Assembly (NCBI GenBank): GCA_022414725.1
Contig: CM039462.1
Location: 49,949,876 to 50,013,875, forward strand
Direction of reading: 5' to 3'
Length of the DNA stretch: 64,000 nt
Origin: Microglena sp. YARC
Lineage: Eukaryota > Chlorophyta > Chlorophyceae > Chlamydomonadales > Chlamydomonadaceae
Made by a program: the position numbers and the translations under genes. Below are positions 44,528 to 52,763 of this stretch, one piece after another (positions within the stretch are counted from its first letter, which is position 1; every line of letters begins with the position of its first letter). The notes under the pieces are model-generated. The model was given only the letters and a program-made list of their open reading frames with translations, had not been told where the DNA came from and ran no database searches.

Positions 44528-45080
44528 ATGCAGGTCAAAAAGTTGGGGAAATGCAACGCCTTGCAGCAGGTCACAGCCTCGCCTTCGCTTACTTGGTGCC
44601 GCCCCGAATCCTTCTTTGCCCATCGTGCTTCAAGGGGGTACCGAAACCTCCGCTTTCGCAGGTACTGCAAGAAACAGAAACTCATTGTTGAGATTGCTGA
44701 CTTCGTAGCTCCGAGAGAGAAGAGCGCTAAGGTACTCGTCGGGTTTGGTGATTGGAAAGGACTGGGGGCGACGCCAATCTCTAGGCGGACTTGTGGCCCT
44801 CTCCAAGCTATTCGTTTCAAGCTTCGTAGCCTAGAAAACGTCATCATGGAGGACGTCGATGAGTTCAGAACATCTCAACGATGCAGCTGCTGTGAGAACC
44901 GCCTTTGCAACATGGTGGCACTCACTCATCGTAAGAAGCAAGACGGGACCGCGATGTGAACGCTTCCAGGAACATCCTGATGCTTACACTCCACCAAGTC
45001 TTTGGGAGAGAGCGACCAATCGCGTTTCGCCGAGACGCGCCGAGAAGTTCCTCGAAAACCCCACCCCCCCCCTGATACTG
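44528..45080 (+). pseudogene. Fanzor/TnpB-like RNA-guided nuclease, C-terminal remnant
   Basis: The plus-strand frame 44528-44959 carries the C-terminal half of a TnpB/Fanzor protein: KVLVGFGDWKG, then VDEFRTSQRCSCC, where the Glu is the second RuvC residue and the Thr-Ser-x-x-Cys-x-x-Cys begins the zinc finger. After a frame change near 44930, RDRDVNASRNIL follows, the third RuvC motif (Asp, Asn, Ala) that closes these proteins. The first RuvC Asp and the N-terminal half are absent and no ATG is in a credible place. TnpB and Fanzor are transposon-encoded RNA-guided endonucleases; Fanzors are known from giant viruses and algae. Followed by a poly-A run at about 45117-45135. Confidence 0.8.
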
Positions 45081-45191
45081 ATATGGGGACACAGACGGTT
45101 GAACGGTCGCGAATGAAAAAAAAAAAAAAAAAAAACTGAGTGTCTCAAAATTGTGATTTTTTTACCTTCGACGTTTTTAACACAGCGGCAA

Positions 45192-45452
45192 ATGACTGAA
45201 GTTCATAAGTTCCCGGACATGGAACAAAGCTCGAGCACATTCATGTCACCTAATGTCGACTCATTCGGCGTGTCGGGATCCATGTCCATGAGCGCACGCG
45301 CATTAACGTGGTTCATCGTCTCCCTGATATGGATGATCTTCATTATCAAAGAGTTCATATCCAAATATTATTCACCGGCGATCAAGTGGACACGCATCAG
45401 CATCTTCATTAAGTTGGCATCATATCATTTTTTCATCATTAGCACTTTCTAA
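45192..45452 (+). CDS. Small single-span membrane protein (86 aa)
   Basis: ATG at 45192. Met/Ser-rich polar N-terminus, hydrophobic segment at about residues 38-56 (ALTWFIVSLIWMIFIIKEFI), basic then hydrophobic tail. Convergent with the next gene with 3 bases between the stops. Typical of small virion or membrane proteins of large DNA viruses; family unknown. Confidence 0.55.
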   Translation: MTEVHKFPDMEQSSSTFMSPNVDSFGVSGSMSMSARALTWFIVSLIWMIFIIKEFISKYYSPAIKWTRISIFIKLASYHFFIISTF

Positions 45453-45455
45453 TTA

Positions 45456-45926
45456 TTAAATACCCCCCTTCCCCTTGAGTATCCAGACGAAACAGAAAGT
45501 CGTGAAGATAACTAGAATACATGAAAATATGTAGAACAACATGTCCGCGACGTCGTTCGTGTACCCATTACTAACACAGTCCCTGCACGCATCCCCCCTC
45601 TTTGCATGCTTATGTAAGAATATCTTGGTCGAAACGAGGAAACTCATCAACAAGACAAATACCGATATGTCCAACCAAAACCCTACCACACCTGCAAGCT
45701 GGGATATCACGTACAGCGTAAGCAAAGAAGGCGCGACGTGAAGAAACATGAGAAGGGATTTATCCTGACCCATCGGACAACCCATATTCTCACACTTCTC
45801 CGCAATGTTCCAAGCCCAAAATTGGAACCAGACGGCATACGCCATGACAAAAAAGTAAAGGAACCACATGACCAAGGCGATCGTAGGGTGCATCATGCGA
45901 ATCGGAAATCCAGCATTAATCGGCAT
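45456..45926 (-). CDS. Multi-span membrane protein (156 aa)
   Basis: ATG at 45926. Four hydrophobic segments (about residues 12-38, 58-82, 84-103, 129-150) with a Cys-rich loop (CENMGCPMG) after the first and another (GDACRDCVSNG) before the last. No known family recognised. Intact frame and compact spacing support a real gene. Confidence 0.6.
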   Translation of the reverse strand: MPINAGFPIRMMHPTIALVMWFLYFFVMAYAVWFQFWAWNIAEKCENMGCPMGQDKSLLMFLHVAPSLLTLYVISQLAGVVGFWLDISVFVLLMSFLVSTKIFLHKHAKRGDACRDCVSNGYTNDVADMLFYIFSCILVIFTTFCFVWILKGKGGI

Positions 45927-46098
45927 CGGCTTGTTGATGTAGACACAATACAGTTGTTTTCATTTTATTTTGGAAACTGTTGTTTTCATTTTATTTTGGA
46001 AACTGTACTTGCGAATGTCTGTCACATGGGGGGACGATCGCATCTGAAACCAGGTTTACATATTTTTTTGTCCTCCAAATGTAAACATTGTGTGTACC

Positions 46099-46584
46099 AT
46101 GATGATGCAAGCAACACCCCTAACGAATACAGGCGGCGTTGTTCCACCACAAACAAATGCAAATTCTCCAGCAATGGTCGGTAAGGCTATGCGAGCTGCA
46201 TTGACAAGCAGTGCACAGATTCAAAGCACATATCACAGCGGAGCACGTACCATGTTCCTCTTGTCCAGTATTGGGTTTGCGCTAGCCGCATTCCTATTTG
46301 CGACCAAGGCACAAGGAGCAACCCGTCTCGTCATAGCTTCCCTAGTTGCGGCAATAATCGTCTTCAGCGCCAAGTACGGCATGTGCGTATCACGATGGCA
46401 CAGAGAAGCAGTCGCCATCCTCAATGCAGCGCTCGAGGTGGACGATGATCTACCGGCACCCGTTGCGAGGATGGCAGGAGACATGGTCGGACGATCGTGG
46501 GAGAAACGTGTGCACGTATATGCTGCAATAGAGATGATCGCACTCCTTGCTACATTGGTTGTCATCTTCTCAAGACGAAATTGA
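46099..46584 (+). CDS. Membrane protein, three spans (161 aa)
   Basis: ATG at 46099 (the longer frame starts GTG). Polar Gln/Asn/Thr-rich N-terminus, then hydrophobic stretches at about residues 52-69, 75-93 and 140-157, the last ending in a basic RRN. Convergent with the Rpb6 gene, 22 bases apart. Confidence 0.6.
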   Translation: MMMQATPLTNTGGVVPPQTNANSPAMVGKAMRAALTSSAQIQSTYHSGARTMFLLSSIGFALAAFLFATKAQGATRLVIASLVAAIIVFSAKYGMCVSRWHREAVAILNAALEVDDDLPAPVARMAGDMVGRSWEKRVHVYAAIEMIALLATLVVIFSRRN

Positions 46585-46606
46585 TTGATGATTGCCAGCC
46601 AAAAGT

Positions 46607-46866
46607 TCATAAAGTCGAGGACGACGTAAAAATGCGCACGAGCTCCGTCTTGCCGTCTGATAAAGTCCTAGCGACCACAAGTGGCAACAATCCAGCGTCA
46701 AGCTCTGCGCTTGCAACCTCGCAAGCGTCAAAACGACGAGAACCCATCATTCGGGGGATGTCGATCAATGCGGAATGCCCCTAGCAATTTGTTCGGCGCG
46801 CATACCGATTACCTTGGCGCGCTCGTAAGTAGTCAGGGAAGACGACAGAGTGACGAAAGAAGACAT
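46607..46866 (-). CDS. RPB6: RNA polymerase subunit Rpb6-like, one frameshift
   Basis: ATG at 46866. Two frames joined at about 46768-46774, where one base appears to be missing, give about 86 residues. The first part has the family signature TTYERAKVIGMRAEQIARGIP; the second has LIDIPRMM, then EVASAELDAGLLPLVVARTL and a final SDGKTELVRIF, matching the Rpb6/RpoK/omega fold. Rpb6 clamps the polymerase core and is one of the subunits large DNA viruses encode for cytoplasmic or viral-factory transcription. It is short for the family, lacking the acidic N-terminal tail. The 3.7-kb element is inserted about 30 bases upstream of its ATG. Confidence 0.85.
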
Positions 46867-46939
46867 CAAATTAGCAGGAAAGGTAATTTCTCTCTATGAA
46901 TGGGCGTTCCTGCTTCCGAACGGATTTTTTATTTTACTG

Positions 46940-47110
46940 AAATCTTACGATAAATATTGTAAGATCGTTTTCGCAAATTAATTGATTTTGCTTTTTTGGT
47001 GTATTTTACGAAAATATCTTACAATTTATTTTGTAAGATCGTTTTCGCAAATTAATTGATTTTGCTTTTTTGGTGTATTTTACGAAAATATCTTACAATT
47101 TATTTTGTAA
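46940..47110. repeat. 75-base tandem repeat with palindromic cores
   Basis: Two head-to-tail copies (plus partial ends) of a unit containing CTTACAATTTATTTTGTAAG and AAATTAATTGATTTTGC. The right end of the element has matching palindromes at 50300, 50375-50392, 50515-50540 and 50574-50584. Such subterminal motifs commonly bind the transposase. Confidence 0.7.
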
Positions 47111-47809
47111 GATTGTTTTGTTGTATTCAGAAGAAAGAGACTATTCCCTTCAATTTCAATTGTAACATTGATTTGCTCGTTTGGAGGGAGAGAAATTTCC
47201 TTCGAAGTATTCCAATACAAAATCAATTGTAGAGGACAGTCAAGAGAAGGTGAAAGCTGTTTACAAAGTCTTGAACGCATTGCTCATAATTATTTATCTC
47301 ACAACTCACAACTCAACAGTTCGAAAGTACAACTTAGTACTTATGACTCCGAAATCTGTACTTATGTGTACCTCACTTATGTATATAACTCACAACTCAG
47401 AACTTATATGTACCTTATACAAGTCAGAACTAATAACTCCTAACTCAGGACTTATTATTCATAATTTCATACCTCATAGCCTCATTATGTACATAACACA
47501 AATTTATATCCTTAAATCTGCAAACTGCCATCCTAGAATCCTGAAATCACTCAAAATGTGTGTTGGATAAGGCAAACTAGTACACTCGTGCAAACTTGTG
47601 CACGGTGCTAATGTTGCACTGCTGCCAACAAGTCCATTGGTGATAACTTCTGCACTTGGTGCTGACAGGTCATGTGCTAACTGACGCCATGGTGCTACCT
47701 GACACAATACTGTCTACTCTAGATTGGCTGTGGGAACAGGCTATCACGTTGTAGAAAGAGGGCCAATGCTAACTTGTTGGGTAACAACAGCGCCTGTACA
47801 ATCGCTGCA

Positions 47810-47945
47810 CTAGAATCTCCTCCTCCATGCCCCCATCCCCATCTTCCTCCTCCTCCATCTCCTCCTCCTTAGCAATGTCTACATTGTCTCCATCCGATTG
47901 CACAGCCTCTGCCTTGGTGTCCTTCTCAATGGATTGGCAGCTTGA
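47810..47945 (-). repeat. Internal inverted duplicate of the acidic coding region
   Basis: On the minus strand this encodes SIEKDTKAEAVQSDGD followed by a Glu/Asp run, almost the same as codons near 50075-50205 on the plus strand. The element therefore contains an inverted duplication of part of its own gene. The surrounding 47111-49243 shows low-complexity sequence (ACTCACAACT repeats 47290-47450; repeats of GCAGCTTGACCCCTTTGCAT 47935-48060 and TGCATTAGCACCGGGTGG 48245-48415) but no other gene. Confidence 0.75.
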
Positions 47946-49243
47946 CCCCTTTGCATGACTCCTTGCTGTGCATTGATTGCCATGCCCAGCACCTTCTCTG
48001 GCAGCTTGACCCCTTTGCATGACCTGGCAGCTTGACCCCTTTGCATGACCCTTGATGTGCATTGATTGACCCCCCTTGCCGGGCCCCCCCTTGCTGCGCA
48101 TGCATGAAAGACTGTTTTGATAAGTCGGAAAGGGTTTGCTTCATGCCTTGCGCTTTCACCTCTTTTCAAGCCTTGCGCTTTCACCTCCTTTCATGCCTTG
48201 CGCAAATTGCCTTTCGCATCCTGCATTGCTTTGCTGCGCATCTGCATTAGCACCGGGTGGCCCTGCATGGTCCCGAGTTGCACCTAATTCTCGCACCCTT
48301 TGCGCAATGCATTTCACTGCTATGGGAATTCACTTCAGCTCTGTTCTCATGATCTGCTGCTTTGCCTTTCGCTTTCTGCATCGCCTTGCTGCGCATCTGC
48401 ATTAGCACCGGGTGGTTGTGAATAACCCCCGAGTTGCTTCTAATTCTCGCACCCTTTGCGCAATGCATTTCACTGTCACTGTCCTGCCTAGCACCTTCTC
48501 TGGTGGATGCTGGGCAGATAGCCAGGAGCACTGGCGCTCGTAGCACTGGATAGGTCTGCCTACCTGCATGGCGGTTACCCGCCTGCACCTGCCAGACCAG
48601 ACCAGGACACGCGCCGGGCCAGCACCTGCGCCGGAGTACTGGCGAACAGCTCTGCACCCGCCTGCACCTTCCTAAGGCCTGCCTACCTGCATGATGGTTA
48701 CCCGCCTGCACCTGCGTCAGAGTAATGGCGGACAGTACTGCATACCCATATGGCATGCATCCTTAGCTACCGTTCCAAGTTTCCATAGCGTCTGGTTTGG
48801 TTATGAATTGCATTGTAGTGGTAGACTGCAATTGTAGCCCAGACTTAGCTGCCTTGTGCCTGTGTTGACCAAGTTACTGCTTGCCAACAGGTTGCCTTGT
48901 TTATTCGTTAATCTTTGCCGGGAGTGTGGTTGGGTGTTTATGTTGTGATTGGTACTTTACATGACACTGACATATGGATCATGTACACCTGCAGTTCTTC
49001 TATTTTACTGTGTTCTTGCCCACCTCGGCCACCTACCTATTTACTAGGTTTGTTTTAGTGGCCCAGTACTGCAATAGGTAAAGCAAAGATGTGAAGTTGA
49101 GGCCTGCTTGACTTGCATAGCATGACTGATGAAATGTCATAGCCCAGAAGAATTTAGCCCTTTTGCTTTTTTCTAGGCATTCGGTGGATCAAGTTTTCTT
49201 TGACTGGTTTTAGGATTGATTTTTTTATGATCGGGAGGACTGT

Positions 49244-50257
49244 GTGTATTCCGAGTTTGGTTTTCTCAATCATTCTCAACCAGCAGCCGATGGCCCATCC
49301 CATGCCCAGACCTTCAAACATATTGTCGAGAAGCTTCGTGAAACTTGGGAAGCCAGCAATAAGTGGTGGACTGATTTCTTCAACGTTGAGAAGAGTTATT
49401 GGAGCACTCAACCAGATGATGCTGTGACTGGGGAGTACCCGAAAGACCAACATTTTGTCGACTTCCCATCGGAGTTGTCAGCAACCAGTCGTGTTCTGAC
49501 ACAGTCTGAGAAATCAATGGCCGAGCGCTTGATAGCATCATTGGATGACTTGTCCATGGATGTGTCAGACCTTTTACCTGCAAGTAACGAGATTGCCAAG
49601 ACTATGAAGGTCGCACACACTTTGGAGACTAATATGGAAAGGCCAGAGGAGGAGGATGTGTTGTACTTATATTCTTCACAAGGGACGAAGCCGGATAGAA
49701 GAATAGCCTACGAGCCCACTACTGATTTGGTTGTTGGTCATGTCGCTGTGGTCAAGGTACAAATGGATGACTCTAGCGGATTGAGAGGATGGGACGTGGT
49801 GGAGGTCAAATCACTTCCAGTGAATGGAGAAGTGGAATGTGTGTATTTAAAGCCCTTGTACTCTGGGGCTCAGAAGTTGGTGTACACTGAAACACAATAC
49901 CCAACTTGGCCAGAAGATTGGATGGACCACAAGCTTGTGCCTATTACCGTGGGGGTTAGGAGAAAAGCAACATGGACGGGCGATATTCCCATTGACGCAT
50001 TTCAATTTAGCTGCGAACCCACCAAGGGTATGAAGATCCAGAGAAAGTACCACACAAGCATGCTCCTAGCTTGTCAATCCATTGAGAAGGACACCAGGGC
50101 AGAGGCTGTGCAATCGGATGGAGACAATGCAGACATTGCTGAGGAGGAGGAGATGGAGGAGGAGGAAGATGGGGATGGGGACATGGAGGAGGAGAAGGAG
50201 GAGGAAGAGGAGGACGAGGAGGGGGGGAGGAGGAGGGGTAAGATGTTTGACACATAG
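49244..50257 (+). CDS. Transposon-borne protein fragment, eukaryote-like (up to 337 aa)
   Basis: The open frame starts with GTG; the first ATG codons lie well inside, and a pyrimidine-rich TTTTTCTAG at 49168-49176 upstream could be a 3' splice site, so a 5' exon is probably missing. The product has a helical N-terminal half (HIVEKLRETWEASNKWW) and a small beta-rich domain (VGHVAVVKVQ...GWDVVEVKSLPVNGEVECVYLKPL) resembling SH3-like chromatin-reader folds that occur in eukaryotic transposon proteins. A Glu/Asp-rich tail follows. I see no DDE catalytic triad, so it is not obviously the transposase. Family not identified. Confidence 0.5.
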   Translation: MYSEFGFLNHSQPAADGPSHAQTFKHIVEKLRETWEASNKWWTDFFNVEKSYWSTQPDDAVTGEYPKDQHFVDFPSELSATSRVLTQSEKSMAERLIASLDDLSMDVSDLLPASNEIAKTMKVAHTLETNMERPEEEDVLYLYSSQGTKPDRRIAYEPTTDLVVGHVAVVKVQMDDSSGLRGWDVVEVKSLPVNGEVECVYLKPLYSGAQKLVYTETQYPTWPEDWMDHKLVPITVGVRRKATWTGDIPIDAFQFSCEPTKGMKIQRKYHTSMLLACQSIEKDTRAEAVQSDGDNADIAEEEEMEEEEDGDGDMEEEKEEEEEDEEGGRRRGKMFDT

Positions 50258-50636
50258 CCGTTTTTTACTAAATTAGGAAAATTAAATGAATTATACTTAC
50301 GATTTTTATTGTAAGATGTAAAAGCTGAATTCTGCCTGCCGACTTATAACCGTCCGCTCTCCCTTTATTTCTTACAATTATAATTGTAAGACACGAATTG
50401 ATGTTAACACCTTTTGTTACAAAATATGGCATTTCAACGTTGTAACATTCGCAATCTGTACGTTTCTCCGTCTTTCAAGCTCATTTTAAGCATATTTTGT
50501 CAAGATTGACTACAATCTTACGATTTTTATCGTAAGATTGCATTTGGAAAGCATCAAAAGACCCCCAAAAAGTGATTGTAAGATTGGAAATCCGTTCGGA
50601 AGCAGGAACGCCCATTTATGTCGGTAGTTTTTGCCT

Positions 50637-51335
50637 TTATACAACTTTTTTCTTTACAACTGGTCTCCGTGCGGGGACAGCTTTCCGATTTCGAGACACC
50701 GACCTGAAACTGACAGACTTCATCTCTCCCACGACATCATCAATGCCAGCAACAACATCCTTAGGAGAATCCGCGGAAACAACATCCTTAGGAGAATCTG
50801 CGGCAACAGCATCCTTAGGAGAATCCGCGGCAACAACATCCTTAGGAGAATCCGCGGCATCAGCATCCTTAGAAGAATCCGCGACAGCATCCTTAGGAGA
50901 ATCCGCGACAGCATCCTTAGGAGAATCCGCGTCAGCATCCTTAGGAGAATCCGCGCCAGCTGAGCGACCTCCACCTGCTTTCCAGAACGTGTCGCACCGT
51001 TCGCAAAAGTACAAGAACTTCAGGTCGGCGTCATACTTGATGAAGATAACAGAGGAAGATCCCCCATCGTTGTTGCGGCTGCACGTGGGGCAAGGGATGT
51101 TGTGTGCACGAGGCAGCGTCACGTCGTACCGGATGTTCTTCGACATGAACTGCTCATAAGAATTCCGGTCGTCGGAGTGGTTGCTCTCGAAGATGCAGGC
51201 GTCCTTGACGGGAGCGACGCTCTGGCAGTTGCGACATTCAAAGTACAAACGCTGCTCATCGTTCTGACCAGATGAAGACTGCGACGACGAGCGAATGAAC
51301 ATCATGTTGTCACAGGCATCGCACAAACGCATCAT
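50637..51335 (-). CDS. RPB9: RNA polymerase subunit Rpb9-like with Ser-Pro-Lys-Asp repeat tail (232 aa)
   Basis: ATG at 51335 (the longer frame has no relation to the family). Two zinc ribbons: residues 4-45 with CDAC and CRNC, and residues about 83-115 with CPTC and CERC; the DVTLPRAHNIPCPTC stretch matches the Rpb9/TFIIS linker. Rpb9 assists elongation and proofreading in RNA polymerase II-like enzymes. Family members are about 110-120 residues; here a further 110 residues consist of about nine ADSPKD(A/V) repeats and a basic end. The gene is divergent from 51393 with a 57-base shared promoter. The 3.7-kb element ends 20 bases beyond its stop. Confidence 0.85.
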   Translation of the reverse strand: MMRLCDACDNMMFIRSSSQSSSGQNDEQRLYFECRNCQSVAPVKDACIFESNHSDDRNSYEQFMSKNIRYDVTLPRAHNIPCPTCSRNNDGGSSSVIFIKYDADLKFLYFCERCDTFWKAGGGRSAGADSPKDADADSPKDAVADSPKDAVADSSKDADAADSPKDVVAADSPKDAVAADSPKDVVSADSPKDVVAGIDDVVGEMKSVSFRSVSRNRKAVPARRPVVKKKVV

Positions 51336-51392
51336 CGTGAAGACGCAAATCTTCAAATACGGTACATAAGGTATAGTAATCCTTTTGTTAAA

Positions 51393-52226
51393 ATGGAAGA
51401 AGTCCCCTTTACACTCACTAACACAGACTTCATCAATGCAGTCCTCAAGGCTTGCCACCCATGCGCGACGGCCACGAAAACAATGTCTGACACAGGACTC
51501 GTACTAGTACAAGAATACGCGGTCATGAAATGGAAAAACACCCAACCCGAAGTAGACATCGTGGAATGGGATCCAGATTGTGTAAACGCACAGTCACCAA
51601 ACATAGACAATAAAGGGCTAATACTACTTGTCCCGAGCACCCAACCAGTGCACAAAATGATGCACTCCGAGAATTCTACCAAGGAATCCCCCAAAACAAA
51701 GAAATCGTGCGCATACCGAGTGAGGTTTGTCGATAGCCTCCTGCTTCAGTACTCAACACGCATCGGACACAAGTTCTTGACCACGCTATAGAACATTGCC
51801 GCTTATAACTCTAACGTATTTTGCAGATTCGTGCTGACGTTCAAACAACTACCACCACCAAACACACGAGCACAAGAAGGGAATCCCAACTTCGCAACCG
51901 CTTTAAAAAAACTCTTCCACGCCAACGAAGAACACTGCATCATTTGCATGCCCGATAACACGCACACTGACACAGCTGTTCCATCTGTCCGTTCTACTCA
52001 ACAACAAAATGAAATGATTCGACGACCCCGAGACTGGGAAGAGGCTGTCGAGTTCGCACGCAACACAGTACCCACGAGAAGCCGCAAAAACACAAGAAGT
52101 CGAACTGCGTCAAAGCGACAAATATTTGACCTCACTGTTATAGCGGCAATACACAAAGCCGTTCAAGAAGAAGACGAGCATGACGATACAGTCGGAGACA
52201 CAAATTGTGGGACATGTGACCGTTGA
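51393..52226 (+). CDS. Hypothetical protein with an in-frame TAG
   Basis: ATG at 51393 (132 codons to a TAG at 51789-51791). The same frame then remains open for 144 more codons to 52226 without any ATG near its beginning, so the two parts are probably one gene of about 277 codons carrying a nonsense codon or read through. The first part is rich in Thr and Lys (AVLKACHPCATATKTM); the second has a CIICMPDN motif and a basic Arg/Thr segment. No family recognised. Confidence 0.55.
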
Positions 52227-52235
52227 AGAAGAATA

Positions 52236-52520
52236 TTATCGTAAGTTGCCACGATATTGAGTCGATTTCCTCCTACCAGACATCATACCCCCCTTGAAGT
52301 CCTCTACATTAATAAGCTGTGCAATGGCATCCTTACTGCACGCAGTCTCCTTAGCATCGAACGTAAAGCAATTTTTGGCGTTGTCTTGGTAAACGATAGA
52401 CCCGGCATTAGCGGGTGAAGGAAACCTAACGACGACCTTGGGAGGGGGGGACATCATGTAACAGTAGCCTATTCCAAAGGAGAAAGCGGTGATAAAAGCA
52501 AACAGATTTATCTTGAACAT
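52236..52520 (-). CDS. Small membrane-anchored protein (94 aa)
   Basis: ATG at 52520. N-terminal hydrophobic anchor (residues 3-19), then PPPKVVVRFPSPANAGSIVYQDNA with two later Cys (CFTF, ACSKD). This short pattern (membrane anchor, Pro-rich stretch, a phrase like FPSPxNAG, then Tyr and Cys) resembles a small conserved membrane protein of many large DNA viruses, by memory of such families. Likely a virion or virion-factory membrane protein. Confidence 0.6.
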   Translation of the reverse strand: MFKINLFAFITAFSFGIGYCYMMSPPPKVVVRFPSPANAGSIVYQDNAKNCFTFDAKETACSKDAIAQLINVEDFKGGMMSGRRKSTQYRGNLR

Positions 52521-52648
52521 TATTTGTTTTACAGAAACTTCCAGAGCTGATTGGGAGACATACAAATGCAAATCAAAAAAATGTCGATAGTTTTAAAAAA
52601 ATGACTGTAGTTTTAAATATAAAAAAATTGTAGGTTAGGCAATCCGTA

Positions 52649-52762
52649 ATGTTATCAACTCTTCCAGCCATCCCACTCGTAGTAATCATCCTTACAATAT
52701 GCACACTAATGATGTTGACTGTATTCATACAGCCAACGGTATCCAGCTCGACCACAAAATGA
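52649..52762 (+). CDS. Very small membrane peptide (37 aa)
   Basis: ATG at 52649 to TGA at 52760-52762, two bases short of the convergent helicase stop. The product is almost entirely one hydrophobic span (residues 5-28: AIPLVVIILTICTLMMLTVF) with a short Ser/Thr tail. An AT-rich leader (TTTTAAATATAAAAAAATTG) precedes it. Small single-span proteins are common in large DNA virus gene blocks; the fit in the gap supports it. Confidence 0.5.
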   Translation: MLSTLPAIPLVVIILTICTLMMLTVFIQPTVSSSTTK

Positions 52763-52763
52763 A

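Larger units (their letters stand above)
46899..50616. mobile_element. 3.7-kb transposon-like insertion with 4-bp target duplication
   Basis: Left end AATGGGCGTTCCTGCTTCCG, right end CGGAAGCAGGAACGCCCATT: inverted repeats of about 28 bases related to those of the 165-bp elements. Flanked by a perfect TATG duplication (46895-46898 and 50617-50620). Inner flanks carry palindromic CTTACAATnnnnATTGTAAG-type motifs, twice in a 75-base tandem repeat on the left and four or more times on the right. The interior composition (CT- and GA-rich tracts, long gene-free DNA) is unlike the viral genes on both sides. It carries one long open frame (49244-50257). Confidence 0.9.

Noticed and set aside
44491..44847. 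A 118-codon minus-strand frame over the element and the Fanzor remnant
   Set aside because: Its end is read-through of the inverted-repeat element (AFLPPGRFF recurs wherever the element lies), and the plus strand carries the TnpB/Fanzor motifs.
46497..46899. Two plus-strand open frames of 70-95 codons
   Set aside because: They lie opposite the Rpb6 gene and have no recognisable content; Rpb6 motifs decide the strand.
46899..50616. The 3.7-kb insertion as a group of viral genes
   Set aside because: Target duplication, inverted termini and different composition show an insertion; most of its frames lack starts and are low-complexity.
50631..50963. Plus-strand frame rich in ILRRIR repeats
   Set aside because: Complement of the Rpb9 tail repeats.
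34837..51791. Reassignment of TAG as a sense codon
   Set aside because: TAG also ends normal-looking frames (for example 36578), and TGA nonsense codons and frameshifts are as frequent as TAG interruptions.
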